Part shown: positions 1 through 8,207 of the stretch, piece after piece | Layout of the letters: each line of letters opens with the position of its first letter | How positions within the stretch are numbered: position 1 is the first letter of the stretch | Assembly (NCBI RefSeq): GCF_030506285.1 | Contig: NZ_CP119422.1 | Location: 62,001-126,000 of the forward strand | DNA: 64,000 nt | Origin: Catalinimonas niigatensis | GTDB lineage: Bacteria; Bacteroidota; Bacteroidia; Cytophagales; Cyclobacteriaceae | Direction of reading: 5' to 3' | Notes under the pieces: generated by a model | What the model saw: only the letters and a program-made list of their open reading frames with translations | What the model was told of the DNA's origin: nothing | Database searches by the model: none | Made by a program: the position numbers and the translations under genes

Positions 1-66
1 TTATTTAGCTCAAGCTTTGCAATAGTTGAAATAGATTTAGAATACTTTGAAAATATAGCTACTTAA
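1..66 (+). CDS. C-terminal tail of a gene entering from the left edge (unidentified)
   Basis: Frame 1 is open from the first base to a TAA at 64-66 and gives 21 residues ending EYFENIAT. It stops 21 bases before the next gene on the same strand, which is the spacing expected within a gene series. The fragment is too short to identify, and an open frame of this length can arise by chance, so it is only a possible gene end. Confidence 0.3.
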   Translation, partial: LFSSSFAIVEIDLEYFENIAT

Positions 67-87
67 AAAAATAGACAAGATTAAATT

Positions 88-588
88 ATGATTGACTATG
101 TTTATAATGGAAAAATGCAGCAAAACATCTCTATTAGTAAGATGTTGCGGTTTGGTTTGACACAAGGCGGAGGCCCAATTCCCAGACTTACAGGTGGCGG
201 TAATACGACACATATTCACCAAACTAACGGATCATTCATTCCATTTGATGAGACTGCTAATAAAGGCATTGCATCAGGGTTATTAACTTGTGCCGCGGTA
301 TTGTTTGCCAGCACTGACCCCAACGCTGAACTAGGAACTTATGTCTATCATGCATTATCCGGGAGCGTTAACATTGCCACTATCAACAACGCAAGGGAAT
401 TCCTCGGCAACCCTCCGGCTAAATCGATCGTTGTGCTATATACTTTCCCTAATCCGTCTGATGATAATTACGTAGCTTCTGCGCAGGGCATTGTCAATTC
501 TGGCATTCCAGCTAACCAAGTATTGTTTGCGCCTAATCTACCTACCAGCCACTTCGGATCGGGCGGCGATTTTTTCATTGGAGTCTGA
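88..588 (+). CDS. Small protein with a possible CheD/CNF1-like Cys-His deamidase fold
   Basis: A 166-residue protein without signal peptide or membrane segment. The N-terminal third is rich in Gly and Thr. A segment around residues 63-93 reads ASGLLTC, then AVLF, a short DP-containing loop, GTYVYH and ALSG, placing Cys68 and His88 twenty residues apart. In CheD and CNF1-type deamidases a catalytic Cys after a strand and turn is followed by a His about 15-20 residues later on the next strand, and this layout resembles that. The rest alternates predicted strands and a helix and ends in a Gly-rich tail. No family was recognised with certainty, so deamidase is an inference from spacing and pattern only. 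The start at 88 gives an uninterrupted frame. The next gene is 170 bases downstream on the same strand. Confidence 0.55.
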   Translation: MIDYVYNGKMQQNISISKMLRFGLTQGGGPIPRLTGGGNTTHIHQTNGSFIPFDETANKGIASGLLTCAAVLFASTDPNAELGTYVYHALSGSVNIATINNAREFLGNPPAKSIVVLYTFPNPSDDNYVASAQGIVNSGIPANQVLFAPNLPTSHFGSGGDFFIGV

Positions 589-627
589 AATCGGAGCGTT
601 GTATAAATACGATTAGCTCTACTGGCG

Positions 628-652
628 CGCGTTTGAGTGCAACGGAAACGCG
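628..652. terminator. Hairpin after the first gene
   Basis: CGCGTTT (628-634) pairs with AAACGCG (646-652) around an 11-base loop, 40 bases past the stop of the gene at 88-588. There is no clear T-run, so it may be a weak terminator or another RNA structure. The rest of 589-760 shows nothing recognisable. Confidence 0.25.
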
Positions 653-760
653 TGACGATAGCTATTGTTGAAGTAATTATCTCATGACGCTACATTTGCC
701 TACAAAAAAAAACGAATCACCACTTTAACAATGGCTATTTCCTAAATAGTTTAATCCCTA

Positions 761-1237
761 TTGATGATATCAACTTGTGCTTTATTCATTAGTTTATCCT
801 GGTTGATTAGTATGATTGTCTTTTCATTAGCTAAGTTTAAGCCTGTAGAAAATAGTGGAAAGGTCTTTATTAAATCTGACAGGATAAATAAGTATTTAGG
901 CGTTCATATCTTTTCTTATCTTATTAGAAATTCTCCATTTAAGTTTTTAAATCTTGGAGTTTATTTAAAAAGCAACTCAATCCTTGAGATAAGCAGGGTT
1001 TATGAAGAGATCAGAAAGGCAGAACGCAACCATATATTTGCTTTTTTTCTGGTGACTATAGGAAGTATTATATTGCTGTTTTACAACAATCGTATCACTG
1101 ATATGCTATGTATCACTTTTTCAAATGTAATATTTAATGTATATCCTGTGCTCTCTTTACAATCAGTGAAGACCAGAATATCAAAAATAATTTGTAAACA
1201 AAATGACTTAGGAGAAAACAGGAACATCAATAGTTAG
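761..1237 (+). CDS. CrtO-like (glycosyl-4,4'-diaponeurosporenoate acyltransferase family) membrane protein
   Basis: A 158-residue protein with an N-terminal membrane segment (about residues 5-24), a soluble stretch, then EEIRKAERNH (82-91), a second hydrophobic segment (about 92-107) and FNVYPVLSLQ (125-134). The order E..R.AE..H, membrane helix, N.YP..LQ matches the CrtO family, which acylates the sugar of glycosylated carotenoids in staphylococci. Bacteroidota carry many short homologues whose substrates are unknown. No carotenoid genes are nearby, so the substrate cannot be inferred. The gene is noticeably AT-richer than the one before it. Membrane acyltransferase is likely; carotenoid specificity is not supported. 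Confidence 0.55.
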   Translation: MMISTCALFISLSWLISMIVFSLAKFKPVENSGKVFIKSDRINKYLGVHIFSYLIRNSPFKFLNLGVYLKSNSILEISRVYEEIRKAERNHIFAFFLVTIGSIILLFYNNRITDMLCITFSNVIFNVYPVLSLQSVKTRISKIICKQNDLGENRNINS

Positions 1238-1362
1238 CCCCCGTTCTTCCGCTGCGACTAACGGTTGAATGAATTTCTAATAAATTCATTGTACTTAAAA
1301 AATGTGTAAATTATCATGTAAAATAAAGACAATGACTCATTAACACCATGTAAATAAAGGAG

Positions 1363-1725
1363 ATGGAAATAACCCCCGAACACAATGCGCGGATGGCAAA
1401 TATAACCTTTGCATCAGTTTATCCGCACTACCTGACGAAGGTAGAGAAAAAAGGTAGAACGAAAGAAGAATTGCAACAAGTGATAGCGTGGTTGACTGGT
1501 TTTGATGAAAACAGATTGCAGACTCTCATAGATGAGAAAGTAACATTTAAGCATTTCTTTCAAGAGGCGGAGTTAAACCCTAAGGCTCACCTCATTACAG
1601 GAGTAATATGCGGTTATCGGATAGAAGAAATAGAAAATCCATTGACGCAACAAGTAAGGTATCTGGATAAGCTGGTAGACGAATTGGCGAAAGGTAGAAA
1701 GATGGAAAAAATATTAAGAGCGTAG
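1363..1725 (+). CDS. DUF2200 family protein
   Basis: A 120-residue cytoplasmic protein covering the whole DUF2200 family. Diagnostic stretches are FASVYPHYLTKVEKKGRTKE near residues 16-35, a WLTGFDE segment, HFFQEAELNP, GVICGYRIEEIE and the strongly conserved C-terminal part RYLDKLVDELAKG followed by KMEKILR. The family is common in bacteria and has no established function. Its size and compact helical look suggest a small single-domain protein. It stands alone, 125 bases after the CrtO-like gene and 250 bases before the next. The upstream GGAG at 1359-1362 abuts the ATG too closely for a normal Shine-Dalgarno, which is common in Bacteroidota. Family assignment is secure; function is unknown. 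Confidence 0.93.
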   Translation: MEITPEHNARMANITFASVYPHYLTKVEKKGRTKEELQQVIAWLTGFDENRLQTLIDEKVTFKHFFQEAELNPKAHLITGVICGYRIEEIENPLTQQVRYLDKLVDELAKGRKMEKILRA

Positions 1726-1976
1726 AACTAGAAATTACTGCTAACAGAAAAGCATATACCTTATGGCGGGTGAGATGCTACATTCAAGATTCTTAGCAGC
1801 CTCGTCAGCAATGGCATTGCATAAATATAGCGTTAAGCGTTTGTAATGCCTTTTATTAAATATTGTTTTCAAAATGAAATAAGCTAATAATCCAACCCGA
1901 TATGTCTATCTGAGTTATACCAGGAAAGGGATTTGAGCGTTATAACCTATATTTTTTTCACCAAACCACTCCTCTT

Positions 1977-2372
1977 ATGAAAACGTCTCTTTTTCAAATC
2001 ATTGGTACAGCCTGTATCGTATTGCTTATCAGTGCATTTACGCTCTTTCCCTACAATGATTTTGCTTTGAACGTAAAGGTGCAGGGTATGGAAAACAAAG
2101 ATCTGCTGAAGGAAGGACTTACGCCTGCCGAACTGGCGATCATGACTATAGAAAGCAACGACGAGAAGGTAAGCATAGAGAAATTTGAAGTGGTACTTGC
2201 CCGAGGTACACGCCCCATTTCCGTTGAATCAGTCAACGGAAATCAATATGATTTAATCAACTTCTCGGAACAGGCCAAAGCAGGGGATAGAATAGTTATT
2301 GAAGTCATGGAAACCAGCAGCACAATGCCACTGGATGAAAAAGCTTTATTTGCAAGTATCCCTATCAACTAG
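1977..2372 (+). CDS. Exported small protein resembling a GldM C-terminal-type domain
   Basis: A 131-residue protein with an N-terminal hydrophobic segment (about residues 5-24) acting as signal or membrane anchor. The remainder resembles the C-terminal beta domain of GldM-like proteins: a GLTPAELAIMTIE segment, an EKFEVVLARG strand, then a Gly-Asp turn (AKAGDRIVIEV). GldM is a T9SS/gliding motor subunit of over 500 residues. Here only one short domain is present, so this is not GldM itself. Similar lone domains occur in Bacteroidota secreted proteins of unknown role. A frameshifted relic follows immediately. Exported location is fairly sure; the fold is an inference. Confidence 0.55.
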   Translation: MKTSLFQIIGTACIVLLISAFTLFPYNDFALNVKVQGMENKDLLKEGLTPAELAIMTIESNDEKVSIEKFEVVLARGTRPISVESVNGNQYDLINFSEQAKAGDRIVIEVMETSSTMPLDEKALFASIPIN

Positions 2373-2452
2373 CTTTCAGCCAATTGCTTTTAAAGTGAAG
2401 CATGGACATTGCGTCGCTGTTTCTACTTCATAAAGTATATGCTCATTACTGT

Positions 2453-2726
2453 AAAACGACGAGCTTGTTCTACATCCAGGTGATGGAGTTACCGTTAACG
2501 GAAGCTTCCAAAGTCGTTTTACAGACTTCCTATTCTTAAAATTCAAGCCCTACAAATTTGATTTCTTCATCCATCAGGGAAATGATCTCTACATCTGCGA
2601 TCTAATACCTGCGCTGATTCTATGGCGATTACTGAGATTGTCGTATTTGATACCATTATCTTCATTGGTAAAGAAGTTGGCAAGTATAAATACGATTTGA
2701 CAAAAGGAAGAAGCAAACAATTTTGA
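2453..2726 (+). pseudogene. Frameshifted remnant of a small protein gene
   Basis: Two protein-like stretches lie in different frames. From 2455 the frame reads NDELVLHPGDGVTVNGSF and continues to about HQGNDLYICDLIP near 2610. From 2613 another frame reads ADSMAITEIVVFDT and continues to GKYKYDLTKGRSKQF with a TGA at 2724-2726. Joined, they make a continuous beta-rich sequence of about 88 residues, so a shift near 2610 and loss of the 5' end are likely. No start codon or full frame remains. The preceding exported gene (1977-2372) may be the intact relative or neighbour. The family was not identified. Confidence 0.4.
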
Positions 2727-2831
2727 ATGAAATGGCTTTTAGCAAAAATGAAAGGCTATAAAATTTGATTTTTTTTAATGTATCATGCGGATAAGCAAAT
2801 GCCTTTCAGAAGTTAATCACCAGAAATATTT

Positions 2832-4883
2832 ATGAATACCCAACTTAGCTCACCATCCAAAAATATTACCATTCATTTCATGCTGCAGGAAGACGGTTCA
2901 CCGGCTTACGCAGTCAAGCATCAGGGAACTACCATCATTGACAGATCTACGATGGGTTTTGATTTTCAGGACCAACCTTCTTTGGAGCGAGGTTTTGAAA
3001 TGACAGGTTCAGATACGAAGACTTTTGATGAGCGCTGGGAAATGCCCTGGGGAGAACAGCGGACAGTAAGGAATCATTATCATGAACTGATTGTCAATTT
3101 ACGGGAGAAACAAGCCCCTGAACGAAGACTGGATATTTACTTCCGTGCCTATGATGATGGCATCGCTTTTCGCTATCACTTTCCTGAGCAGCAAGGTGTA
3201 GATAGTCTCATCATCATGCATGAACGTACCCAGTTTAAGCTCACGGCAGATCATTTGTGCTGGTGGGCACCGGGTGACTGGGATATATATGAACACCTCT
3301 ACAATACCAGCCGCTTTACGGAAATTGATGCTACCAGCAAGCGGGATCATCCTAACCTCGCCCAGACCTATATACCTGAAAATGCAGTGAATACTCCTGT
3401 CACCATGCGTACCGATGAGGGGCTTCATCTGAGCTTTCATGAGGCTTGCATGATAGATTATGCAGACATGACTCTTAAGGTAGATGCTGAAAACCTGCTG
3501 ATGAGCAGTGATCTGGTAGGCTCTGACCGTTTGGGTTACAAAGTAAAACGCGCCCTGCCCTTTAGTACACCCTGGCGTACCCTACAGATCAGCGAAGATG
3601 CTGCCGGGCTGATTGAATCTAAATTAATCCTTAACCTCAATGAGCCTAATCAACTGGAAGATGTGAGTTGGGTTAAACCGATGAAATACATGGGCATATG
3701 GTGGGAAATGCACCTGGGCATCTCTACCTGGGATTATGAAATCACCCAGGACATGAATACCCAAACGACACAGCATGCAAAAGGCAACAAGCATGGAGCC
3801 ACCACTGAAAATGCCAAACGATACATAGACTTTGCTGCTGCCCACAATATCAAAGGGCTGCTTGTAGAAGGATGGAACACCGGATGGAACCATTGGTTAG
3901 GTTTTGAAGATAGGGAAGGGGTGTTTGATTTTGTTACCCCTTATCCTGATTATGATCTGGAAGAGGTAGTACGCTACGGTAAAGAGAAAGGAGTGGACAT
4001 CATCATGCATCATGAAACTTCTGCGGCGCCTCGTACCTACGAACTGCAGATGGATGCTGCCTATACTTTGATGGAATCCCTGGATATCCATTCCGTAAAA
4101 ACGGGCTATGTGGGTAAAATCATCCCGAAAGGAGAGTATCATCATGGGCAGTGGATGGTCAACCATTACAATAACTCCATGAAGAAAGCTGCTAAACATA
4201 AAATTGCCCTCAACATCCACGAACCCATCAAAGATACCGGCCTGCGGAGGACTTATCCCAATATGGTTTCCCGAGAAGGTCTGAGAGGACAGGAGTTTAA
4301 TGCCTGGGCTTTTGACGGAGGAAATCCTCCTGAACATTTATCGGTTATCGCTTTTACGCGTATGCTGAGTGGACCTATAGATTATACACCGGGAATTTTC
4401 AATATCAAATTAGCACCCTATAAAGAGGGAAATCAGATCAATACTACACTCGCTCATCAACTTGCCCTCTATGTGGTGATCTATAGCCCGGTACAAATGG
4501 CAGCAGATCTGATAGAAAGCTATGAAGGCCGGCCTGCTTTTCAGTTTATCAGAGATGTAGGCGTAGATTGGGAGCAGAGTAAGGTGCTTAACGGAGAAGT
4601 GGGCGACTTTGTGACCATCGCCAGGCAGGAAAAAGAGACGGGTAATTGGTTTGTTGGTGGGATCAGCGATGAACACGAACGTTCGCTGACCATCAGGTTT
4701 GACTTTTTGGAAAAAGGCAAAACGTATAAGTCTGTTGTGTACCGGGATGGAGAGGATGCCCACTGGAATGATAACCCCACCAGCATAAAGATTGAAGAGA
4801 TGAGGATAGATTACTCTACCGAAAAAACCTTCAGATTAGCTCCGGGAGGTGGATTTGCAATCAGCCTGATTCAAGAAGCGTAA
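2832..4883 (+). CDS. Glycoside hydrolase family 97, inverting alpha-glucosidase type, without signal peptide
   Basis: A 683-residue GH97 enzyme with the usual three parts: N-terminal beta-sandwich (to about 280), (beta/alpha)8 barrel (about 290-570) and C-terminal beta domain. Family signatures are HHETSAAPRTYE near 393-404, YHHGQWMVNHYN, NIHEPIKDTGLRRTYPN, SREGLRGQEF near 478-487 and SGPIDYTPGIFNI. The Glu residues in HHETS and in EGLRGQE match the calcium-binding and catalytic-base positions of SusB-type inverting alpha-glucosidases rather than the Asp-nucleophile retaining branch. Likely activity is release of glucose from alpha-glucosides. SusB is normally periplasmic, yet here an in-frame stop lies 15 bases before the ATG and no signal peptide can be read, so the enzyme appears cytoplasmic. 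It is followed by a DoxX gene after 15 bases. Confidence 0.93.
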   Translation: MNTQLSSPSKNITIHFMLQEDGSPAYAVKHQGTTIIDRSTMGFDFQDQPSLERGFEMTGSDTKTFDERWEMPWGEQRTVRNHYHELIVNLREKQAPERRLDIYFRAYDDGIAFRYHFPEQQGVDSLIIMHERTQFKLTADHLCWWAPGDWDIYEHLYNTSRFTEIDATSKRDHPNLAQTYIPENAVNTPVTMRTDEGLHLSFHEACMIDYADMTLKVDAENLLMSSDLVGSDRLGYKVKRALPFSTPWRTLQISEDAAGLIESKLILNLNEPNQLEDVSWVKPMKYMGIWWEMHLGISTWDYEITQDMNTQTTQHAKGNKHGATTENAKRYIDFAAAHNIKGLLVEGWNTGWNHWLGFEDREGVFDFVTPYPDYDLEEVVRYGKEKGVDIIMHHETSAAPRTYELQMDAAYTLMESLDIHSVKTGYVGKIIPKGEYHHGQWMVNHYNNSMKKAAKHKIALNIHEPIKDTGLRRTYPNMVSREGLRGQEFNAWAFDGGNPPEHLSVIAFTRMLSGPIDYTPGIFNIKLAPYKEGNQINTTLAHQLALYVVIYSPVQMAADLIESYEGRPAFQFIRDVGVDWEQSKVLNGEVGDFVTIARQEKETGNWFVGGISDEHERSLTIRFDFLEKGKTYKSVVYRDGEDAHWNDNPTSIKIEEMRIDYSTEKTFRLAPGGGFAISLIQEA

Positions 4884-4898
4884 GCGATAAATATATTC

Positions 4899-5252
4899 AT
4901 GGAGTTCACACAGATATCCCTCTATCTCATGGCTGCCTTGTATATACTGGCAGGCATCAATCACTTTATCAGTCCAAAAATGTATCTGAAGATTACCCCA
5001 GAGTGGGTACCTTATCCCGACAAGGTAAACCTTCTGGTGGGAACTGCTGAAATCGTACTTGGCATCTTGCTTTTATTTCCTGAATCCAGGGCAACGGCTG
5101 CCTGTGGTATTATCCTGCTACTGCTTGCGATTTTCCCTGCCAATGTCTACCACTATCAGAAAGCCAGGAGAAAAGGTAAAGGTGTATGGCTTACCTTGAT
5201 TCGTTTACCAGTACAAGCACTATTGGTTTACTGGGCCTATCTGTATACCTAA
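4899..5252 (+). CDS. DoxX-family membrane protein
   Basis: A 117-residue protein with four hydrophobic segments (about 5-20, 43-60, 66-84 and 98-115). The N-terminal ALYILAGINHFISPKMY and the NLLVGTAEIVLGILLL segment are typical of DoxX-like proteins. These small membrane proteins are mostly uncharacterised; some act in redox or quinone-linked processes. It starts 15 bases after GH97 and probably shares its transcript, though no functional link is evident. A good terminator follows at 5361. Confidence 0.85.
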   Translation: MEFTQISLYLMAALYILAGINHFISPKMYLKITPEWVPYPDKVNLLVGTAEIVLGILLLFPESRATAACGIILLLLAIFPANVYHYQKARRKGKGVWLTLIRLPVQALLVYWAYLYT

Positions 5253-5360
5253 GTGTGGTATTGTAAAAATACAGGTGATGTATAAAGACATTGGGACTAT
5301 AGCCAATAAAGAAGCTGTGATATTAGCTTAAGAAATAATTGTCCGATACAGATTCATAAA

Positions 5361-5405
5361 GCAAATAGATGTAAAATAATGTCTATTTGCTGTATTCTTT
5401 TTTGC
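5361..5405 (+). terminator. Rho-independent terminator after GH97-DoxX
   Basis: GCAAATAGA (5361-5369) pairs with TCTATTTGC (5382-5390) around a 12-base loop and is followed by a T-rich stretch. It would end the GH97-DoxX transcript. The rest of 5253-5684 shows no convincing gene or repeat. Confidence 0.6.
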
Positions 5406-5684
5406 CTGCACTTTGCATACACTCATACCCGAAGAGATTGTTGAGCAGTTTTATTAGGGACACAACATTGTTATTGTAAGGGATACTTTTATCAATTAGA
5501 ATTGACAAGGTTTCAAGTATAATGAGATCAGAATTTGATACTTACCCGGATAGATTCTTATCCATTGAATAAAAATACATATGTGAGGATTGTCTTTTCT
5601 TCATCTAAAGTCGTGCATCTTTTCAGCTTATCTTGCAGACTAATAAGTCAAAAGTATTCATGAAAATAGAAACGATTATCTAAG

Positions 5685-6335
5685 ATGTTAAATGAAATAA
5701 CCAGTATAAAAGCGATCAAATTAGGAATTGTTGTATTGTGTATGATGACTGCAACTCCTCTTTTCAGTCAGGGAATAGACTATACTGTGAAACCCAAAAA
5801 AATTAACTACAAAAATGAATGGAATAAAGGGTTGGTTACTTTTCATGATGGAAAAACCATTCAATGTGAATTATCTTACAACCCTTCGGCAGCAGAAAAC
5901 TCATTAAAAATAAAAGAGGGTAATAAGATCATAAAAGGCACAGTATCCAATGTCAAAAGCTTTGCCTATTATGATGAAGCTAATTCGTCAGAGCACAAGT
6001 ATTTTTGTTTCTCGGTTAGCAACAATAAACGGATGTTTGTAGAATTACTCTATAAAGACGCGTTTTACTCTATACTCGGAGGAAAATCTATCCTGAGTAG
6101 CAAGAAGGTTGAAAATACAAACACCATAACTTCTGATAATAATATTCAATACCAAAAATTCCTGATTGACATTGAACAGGGACTGATGTACGACCTTACC
6201 CCTGTAAATTTAAAAAGTATAATGCAGGATAAAGAAAAAGAAATTAAGGATTTTATAAGCACTAGGCAACTACAATTTAAAAGTATACAGGATTATACTC
6301 TAGTCATAAAGGAATATGAAAGACTGACGAAGTAG
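5685..6335 (+). CDS. Exported protein of unknown function
   Basis: A 216-residue protein with an N-terminal signal peptide (hydrophobic core about 12-26, cleavage likely after PLFSQG). After it comes an EWNKGLVTFHDGKTIQCELSY segment, a basic-hydrophobic beta-rich middle and a charged, probably helical C-terminus with KEKEIKDFI and LVIKEYERLTK. The opening pattern of W..G.V...G....G.L.Y resembles many Cytophagales secreted proteins of unknown role. No catalytic motif is visible. It stands alone between terminators at 5361 and 6451. Confidence 0.7.
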   Translation: MLNEITSIKAIKLGIVVLCMMTATPLFSQGIDYTVKPKKINYKNEWNKGLVTFHDGKTIQCELSYNPSAAENSLKIKEGNKIIKGTVSNVKSFAYYDEANSSEHKYFCFSVSNNKRMFVELLYKDAFYSILGGKSILSSKKVENTNTITSDNNIQYQKFLIDIEQGLMYDLTPVNLKSIMQDKEKEIKDFISTRQLQFKSIQDYTLVIKEYERLTK

Positions 6336-6450
6336 GCAATCCTGCTTTTCTAAGCTTTGCCATAAACACACTGGCAGAGGCTATCAATGTATATGATTAA
6401 CCATCCAGTTGTTTGAAACCAAAGGAATAGGATTGATCATGCAAAATAAA

Positions 6451-6487
6451 TGATGAAGCCAGCTTTGACTGGCTTGCTTTTTCATCA
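6451..6487 (+). terminator. Rho-independent terminator
   Basis: AAGCCAG (6456-6462) and CTGGCTT (6469-6475) form a stem with a 6-base loop, followed by GCTTTTT. Flanking TGATGA and TCATCA can extend the structure. It sits 116 bases past the exported-protein gene at 5685-6335. Confidence 0.6.
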
Positions 6488-6556
6488 TCAAATTTTGGAG
6501 AAGATTTATTCTACTGATAAACTCATGATCAGAGTTTATGTAAGCCGTCGTTTTGT

Positions 6557-6793
6557 TTAGATGTATATCGCGTAAGTATGTATTTCTGAGGAATTAGTTA
6601 CCTTTCCTTCTGCATCTGGAACATTATGAATAGTGCGTGTTTCTCCAGATGGCCCCATATTGAAATTCATTGCTTCATCTTTACGAATAAAACCGAAACC
6701 CCCGCAGGCAGATATAAACAATACCCATTCTTCTGTGTCAAAGTTATCAATGTTAGCTTTTAGATATTCTTCAGATGTAACTAGCTTTTTCAT
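6557..6793 (-). CDS. Small unknown protein
   Basis: About 78 residues from the MKKLVTSEEYLK start; a start ten codons upstream would give 88 residues but with a less usual N-terminus. It has a charged N-terminal helix, then a Gly/Cys-rich segment WVLFISACGGFGFIRKDE, and a C-terminus ending THTYAIYI-like (IHTYAIYI). No signal peptide or known family. The upstream region (6824-6930) is very AT-rich, as expected for a promoter. A leader-like helix followed by a short Gly/Cys/Thr-rich tail would also fit a modified-peptide precursor, but no modifying enzyme is adjacent, so this is only a possibility. Confidence 0.5.
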   Translation of the reverse strand: MKKLVTSEEYLKANIDNFDTEEWVLFISACGGFGFIRKDEAMNFNMGPSGETRTIHNVPDAEGKVTNSSEIHTYAIYI

Positions 6794-6934
6794 GATTAAA
6801 AAATTAAAAGTTTGTTGATTCACTGTGCTTATTCTAATATAGTAAAATAAATATTTACATTATTTATTTATTTAAATAATTTTCTATAAAAGTTTTATTG
6901 AAAGTTTACTCTACACAACTAAAAATATAGAGCT

Positions 6935-8128
6935 TTGAAAAGCAGAAAGGAAACGAGAGTTTTGGTGAATAGACAAAACAGATCGTTTCCCGATGAATCG
7001 GACTGCCGGGCGGCAATGTTTCATTGCCGAAGTTGCAGAAATTCTATGAGTAGTGCCGATTGTGCAGAACTTAGCCCGGAAGAAATTTATATCTCAGTTC
7101 ACTCTAGATTGACCCGCCGCAATGTACAGTTCTGTCAAGTAGCTCAGTATCTTAACGACACGGTAAAGGTAGCCAGTAATGAAGTTCGCATCACGGATTT
7201 TTTCCGAGAGCCAGGCCGCCGTTGACTTAGATTATATCTGTGTGGCCACGCACGTTACTGCCCAAGAAGAAAAAACTCAGGCTTTGTATTGATCGTACTG
7301 AATTGAGTTTTGGGATACATCAAGTTAAAATTCATATGGTGGTGGTCGGATACAGAGACATTTCTGTGCCGCTCTACTGGGAAATGTTGGACAATAACAG
7401 TGGTAATTCTTTTGTCAAAGGCGAAGTAATTTGTTGGGTTTTTGTATTGATTGGCACAGAGCAGATTGGTTTGGTCATTGGAGACCGAGAGTTCTTCGCT
7501 CATCAGTGCTTCAAATATCTCAAAGATAGAGGAATACGCTTTGTGATGTGCTTGCCTAACCTTCACAAGATTCATTGTCTAGGCGATCGTATACAAACTG
7601 TAACCACTTTAGTATTAACTGAAAACAAGCCACTTTCGCTCTGTAACTGTCTGGTTGATGGGGTAGTAGGGCAGGTATGGACGATGCTTTTGGAGGATGG
7701 GGACTATCTGTTCTTATTTGGTACGGTGGAAGTAATGTTCATGAGAGTGCTTTATCGTAAACGTTGGAGTATTGAAGAGGCCGCCGCAGCGGTCTGCTTT
7801 CAGAACATGAAAAAAATAGGGTTCAATTTAGAAGACACCCATTTGCAGGACAATAACAAGCTTAAAAAAGCAAGTGGCTCTAGTAAGTATAGCCTAGGCT
7901 TTTTGTGCTAGTTTAGGCATCTATTATTCCCGAAAAGTAGAGAGGATCAGAATAAAAAACTACGACTACAAAGTCAACAGCTTCGTGCAAAAGGGCATTG
8001 ATTTAGTGCAAGAATGCTTCCGTGCCGGGAACTATATACCTAACAAAGTACTTGACCGATTTTTTAGTGTTATCCGATACATTCAAATATTGACCCTTCA
8101 CCATCCGCCACTAAAAACGGTTGAATAG
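6935..8128 (+). pseudogene. Decayed IS4-type transposase
   Basis: Reading three frames in turn gives an IS4-family DDE transposase. The first part contains RRNVQFCQVAQYLND and ITDFFRE (near 7115-7212). A shift leads to AAVDLDYICVAT. From about 7255 comes the core LPKKKKLRLCIDRTELSFG, then LVIGDREF and KRWSIEEAAAAV, which supply the two Asp and the Glu of the active site, and GFNLEDTHL. Near 7890 another shift leads to ASLGIYYSRKVERIRIKNY and an end at 8128. At least two frameshifts make the gene inactive. Clear terminal inverted repeats or a target duplication were not found, so the element borders are uncertain. Confidence 0.8.
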
Positions 8129-8207
8129 AGTAATTTTTCTCAACTTCCTCTGACGATTTCATATTAAACTATGAAATGATAAATGCAAATCTTTCTTTAA
8201 TGAAATA

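Noticed and set aside
589-1860. Integron cassette array, because three small same-strand genes follow each other and GCGTTAAGC occurs near 1838
   Set aside because: GTTAAGC fits the attC core, but no matching upstream core with paired arms was found, and gaps between the genes lack attC-like symmetry. No integrase is in view.
1977-2372. GldM gliding motility protein
   Set aside because: Only one short domain is present and the GldK, GldL and GldN genes are absent; resemblance is limited to the domain.
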